Source: Rhododendron vialii (lineage: Eukaryota > Streptophyta > Magnoliopsida > Ericales > Ericaceae). From it: a stretch of DNA of 64,000 nt. The stretch lies in contig NC_080568.1 in assembly GCF_030253575.1 (NCBI RefSeq), positions 21,971,501-22,035,500 of the forward strand, given 5' to 3'. The notes under the pieces are model-generated. The model saw only the letters and a list, made by a program, of their open reading frames with translations. It ran no database searches and was not told where the DNA came from. The position numbers were made by a program, and so were the translations under genes. Below are positions 61,372-64,000 of the stretch, one piece after another (position 1 is the stretch's first letter; every line of letters starts with the position of its first letter).

Positions 61372-62244
61372 TGTAGGGGTTCGATTTGGAAAGACCTTGA
61401 CCTGAGTTAGTATTTCTCTTCCGTTGCTCCGTTCACCCGCCTCTGAACCTGCAACAAGTCACTAGGGCTAGGATAGCCCAGTGACCCTCCGACGATCAAG
61501 TTAGATCTCAGAGGAGGGTATAGATCTAGGGTTAGGAAAAGATAGCATACCTCTTTAGATTAGTGTCCCTTTGTATTATAGATCTAGGTTTGCTTGGGCT
61601 CCAAGCTAGCGCGTGAGGGATACGCTCGGGTAACCGCCTCGGATGACATCACAGATGACGCATCGGATAAGGCGGTTATGAAGCACATGGCCGGACCAGG
61701 CCTAGACAATCCTTTCTGCCACGTGTCGCTCTTTGTCCCCTCTTGCTATGCTACATTCTTTCAAGAGGCCTTAGCGGAATGCTTGCTTCGGTAATTTACC
61801 GAGGTGTAAACAGGAGACTTGATACTGAGCGAATAACCGAAGGATATAAGCCGTGGTCTGCCTGTATTGTCCCATGGATCGTACCAGCATAAGACCTCGG
61901 TTATCGGTGGCTCAACAAAGTTACCGACGCCACAACCGAAGCCTCCACAATAGCCCCTTAACTCCCTGATGCACCGGTTCTTTGCTTCGGGGAGTTAATC
62001 CTTTCCGTGATCCATAGTACTTTCGACCTCCAATACACAAATCACCGAAGAGAAAAGTGACATCGGAGATTATCAGAGCATCATTCCCAACTTTTCGATG
62101 CCACGTGTTGCTCATCGATAAGGTTCATAAATCAACAGCTGTCTTGGCACGTGCAACACCAGTTGATTGGTATGGGACGTCCTTTCGGTGACACGCGTCA
62201 ACAACCAATGGCTCGGTGATTCGGCGCTCTGACCTCGGTGCAGA
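61372..62244 (-). repeat. Tat right LTR (5' LTR of the element)
   Basis: It matches the left LTR from TGTAGGGGTTCG up to GACCTCGGTGCAGA, about 96% identical by hand count, then similarity stops and the 151-bp host repeat begins. Confidence 0.88.
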
Positions 62245-62251
62245 GCGCCGA
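62221..62251. repeat. Snap-back inverted repeat at the Tat right junction
   Basis: TCGGCGCTCTG, nine bases (ACCTCGGTG), then CAGAGCGCCGA: an 11-bp perfect stem. The left LTR has the first arm and the loop but continues CAGAACTTTTC, so the last seven bases (GCGCCGA) are not LTR sequence; they copy the first arm. Confidence 0.88.
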
Positions 62252-62400
62252 AAGGTGTTGCGATGAGATAGTGTTTGTATCTGATCAACATGGTCTATGA
62301 TGTTCGTGAGATGAGTTTTCAAAATTGTAAGGTTTCGACCATCAAATTAAGTGAGCGCGCACAAAAAGGGCTTAGCCATAAGAGGAATGCGATAGAGTTT
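62250..62400 (+). repeat. Host intron segment duplicated across the Tat element (right copy)
   Basis: Second copy of 51122-51272. It then runs on without interruption into GAATCCTACC, the normal intron sequence of this gene family. Confidence 0.92.
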
Positions 62401-62962
62401 GAATCCTACCGCAAAATATACAAGTTGATCGCGCATATAAATTAAGTTAGTTTTCAAGCCTATTCTGACTTTTAGAACAAAATTATACAAAGTTGTGTAC
62501 TTGATTTGAACTACGTGTGCAGCAAGTTGAGGAATTTGTGAACGAGCTCATTCTCCAGTTTGGCTGCGGCAACACCCCGTTCGCAGTGTTCCCCAGGACA
62601 GGTAAATGCTTGCACTTACTCGACGTGAACAGAAAGATCCTCCTTTGGCCAGACACCCGCAAGGCAAAAAGCGGCCACCAGATGGCCACCAGACGAAAAG
62701 CTGGTGGCCCTGGAATCTACGCAGCAGAATGGCCCATGAAGCCAGTGCAGGCGACGTGATCATCCAGTCCGCAATAGAGATGTACGAGGCCGGAATTAGT
62801 TTCAAGAAAAGCAAAAGCCGAAGCCTCCAAGACATCTCCTTCGAAGGCGGAGAGCTGAGGCTCCCGCCCATCGTGGTGGACGATACTACCGAGTACCGAG
62901 TCTATGTTTTTGAACCTCATCGCTTTCGAGCGGTTCTATGTTGGGGTCGGGACGAGGTCACC

Positions 62963-63394
62963 TGATGTAGGACAAAAATGGAGAGTTTTTGTATTTTATT
63001 TTTATTGTTTTAGAATAAGAATTTGACTAGGAATATTTTCGTTTATGTTAGAATTATTAACTTTTCGTATTCGGTTTGATTTTGATTTTTGCCTTTATTA
63101 GGATTCTTGGTCTACAAGAATTAAGATTTTATTTTAATTAATTAGGAAATATGTTTTATTTAATGCCGCTTGTTTTGGCATGATTTATTATTTCTTTTAC
63201 AGTAGGATTTCTAGGGTTAGGGTTTTATAAAAAGGGCTATAACCTATTCAACTATTCAACTTTTTAAACTTTTATCAATAATATTCAGAGATTTTCTCTT
63301 TCTTTCTTGTGCGCAAGAATTGCTCATTGCGACGAGTTGTTTATCTCGTTTGGACAAGTAAGCTAACTAGTCTCTCGTGAATTCCGCCGCGTCA
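62963..63394. mobile_element. Solo LTR in exon 2 of gene C
   Basis: 432 bp starting TGATGTAGGAC and ending CCGCGTCA, flanked by the five-base duplication TCACC (62958-62962, 63395-63399). Removing it joins the two halves of exon 2 as in genes A and B. It has a TTTTATAAAAAGGG promoter-like site near 63225. LTR family not assigned. Confidence 0.88.
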
Positions 63395-63503
63395 TCACCT
63401 CTTACCTCTTTTTCATGGACAGCATCATTGATAGTGCCAAAGATGTCAACCTCCTGCACGACAAAGGCATCATGCAGAATGCCCTCGGTAGCGACAAAGC
63501 CGT

Positions 63504-64000
63504 CACTACAAGAAAAAGTATGTTTAGTGACGAAAAAGTGGCGACAAAATTTAATTTCGTCGCTAAATGAGTATATTTGGCGACAAAAAAATACATTCGT
63601 CATTGTTTTGATAACTTCCTTGACGAAATTATTTTGTCACCAATTATAACTATTTAGCGACAAAAAATATATTTTTGTCACCAAAGGCTCCTATTTGGCA
63701 ACGAAATAAAATTTTCGTCGCCAAAAGAGTAAAAAAGGAGACGAAATTATTTTTTGTCGCCAAAGATAACTATTCGGTGACGGAAAAAATATTTTGTCGC
63801 CAAATGAACCAATTTGGCGACGAAAAATATTTTCGTCTTCTTTTTACGTTTTCAGTGATGAAAAATTTATCCTTTGGTGACGAAATTTATGAATTACGCT
63901 TTGTCACCAAATATATTTCGGGCATAACTCTTTGCTCAGAACTCCGATTGAGATAATTTAAATTGGGTTTGAACAATAACATAAAGAGCTACGACTTTCA
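63504..64000. mobile_element. CACTA element 3 (second family), left end only
   Basis: CACTACAAGAAAAAGTATG begins in exon 2 of gene C right after GCGACAAAGCCGT. Subterminal repeats are TTTGGCGACGAAA and its complement, a different family from elements 1 and 2. It runs past the window edge, so its target duplication and contents cannot be seen. Confidence 0.88.

Larger units (their letters stand above)
51273..62249 (-). mobile_element. Tat-type (Retand/RIRE2-like) Ty3/gypsy element with antisense ORF
   Basis: An 11-kb element in the intron of gene C, with pol on the minus strand. The right (5') LTR is at 61372-62244 and the left (3') LTR starts at 51273. A tRNA-Arg-like primer site lies at 61350-61369. 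Order on the minus strand: gag, protease, RT, RNase H, integrase, then an extra ORF in the opposite sense (52.8-55.06 kb), the hallmark of Tat-lineage elements. The coding region is broken in more than half a dozen places. LTR differences are about 3.5-4% by hand count, about 1.3-1.5 million years at the assumed rate. The right LTR is shorter than the left, and the flank beyond it is unusual (151-bp repeat). Confidence 0.9.
49877..63503 (+). pseudogene. DUF247 (UPF0481) gene C, disrupted by transposons
   Basis: Exon 1 (49877-50449, 191 codons) is intact and ends at the same AAG|GTCTAT donor as A and B. It carries VSFGPYHLGE, MEEHKHRALLH, DGCFMLEVIR and KRDMLMLENQLPML. The acceptor (GTGTGCAG|CAA) is at 62522/62523, so the intron is now 12 kb because of a SINE and a Tat element. 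Exon 2 is ruined: an 11-base tandem duplication (GGCCACCAGAT, 62673-62694) shifts the frame and reaches a stop at 62757-62759, a 7-base duplication (TACCGAG, 62887-62900) would restore it, one base is missing near 62951 relative to A and B, a solo LTR interrupts it at 62963-63394, and CACTA element 3 cuts it at 63504. If transcribed, exon 1 reads on to a 211-aa truncated protein. Confidence 0.9.

Noticed and set aside
12-63503. Calling the cluster a self-incompatibility locus
   Set aside because: DUF247 genes act in self-incompatibility in grasses, but the family is large in all flowering plants and no partner gene or allele data are present.
1-64000. CRISPR arrays, operons or bacterial genes
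   Set aside because: Repeats here are transposon subterminal arrays and minisatellites; gene structure is eukaryotic throughout.

Overview
This is nuclear DNA of a flowering plant, probably a eudicot. The evidence is split genes with GT/AG introns, AATAAA poly(A) signals, plant-type LTR retrotransposons (Athila, Tat, a Tekay/Del-like LTR, a Copia scrap), CACTA transposons and several MITE families. The species cannot be named from the sequence. No rRNA gene, intact tRNA gene, CRISPR array or bacterial operon is visible.

The host content is a cluster of three DUF247 (UPF0481) genes in the same orientation. Each has a short N-terminal exon and a longer C-terminal exon with an intron at the same phase-0 site. 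Gene A (12-2390) looks intact: 448 aa with a C-terminal membrane anchor. Gene B (39997-41905) has a TGA just before the anchor. Gene C (49877-63503) is dead: its intron holds a SINE and an 11-kb Tat element, and its second exon carries two micro-duplications, a solo LTR and the end of a CACTA element. B and C share about 2 kb of upstream sequence, including a promoter MITE, so they come from a fairly recent segmental duplication. Empty sites in B date two other MITEs in C to after that duplication.

Between A and B lies a transposon mosaic. CACTA element 1 (about 3357-11345, subterminal CCGACTAAA repeats) carries captured host exons, one recognisable as part of a GDPDL/SHV3-like gene. An Athila-type element (11619-24291) follows, inserted in a CT microsatellite that looks like the 5' leader of another gene whose possible exons lie at 24380-26630. 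Next are an eight-copy repeat of about 130 bp that reads as a 44-residue protein repeat on the minus strand (27370-28430), CACTA element 2 (28837-34508, TSD GTA) with a decayed Transposase_24-like gene, a 568-bp fold-back Mutator-type MITE (35237-35804), and a Copia fragment. Between B and C a 3.4-kb Tekay/Del-like solo LTR (43013-46423) splits a tRNA-like sequence.

The most unusual signals are: the right junction of the Tat element, where a snap-back inverted repeat leads into a 151-bp copy of the left host flank; paired CTACCGGTAG palindromes in the Athila LTRs and again before its 3' ORF; the Tat antisense ORF with its own TATA box; the 44-residue repeat; and the GDPDL exon inside CACTA 1. 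All identities rest on motif recognition by eye. Ages are hand counts of LTR differences at an assumed 1.3e-8 substitutions per site per year.
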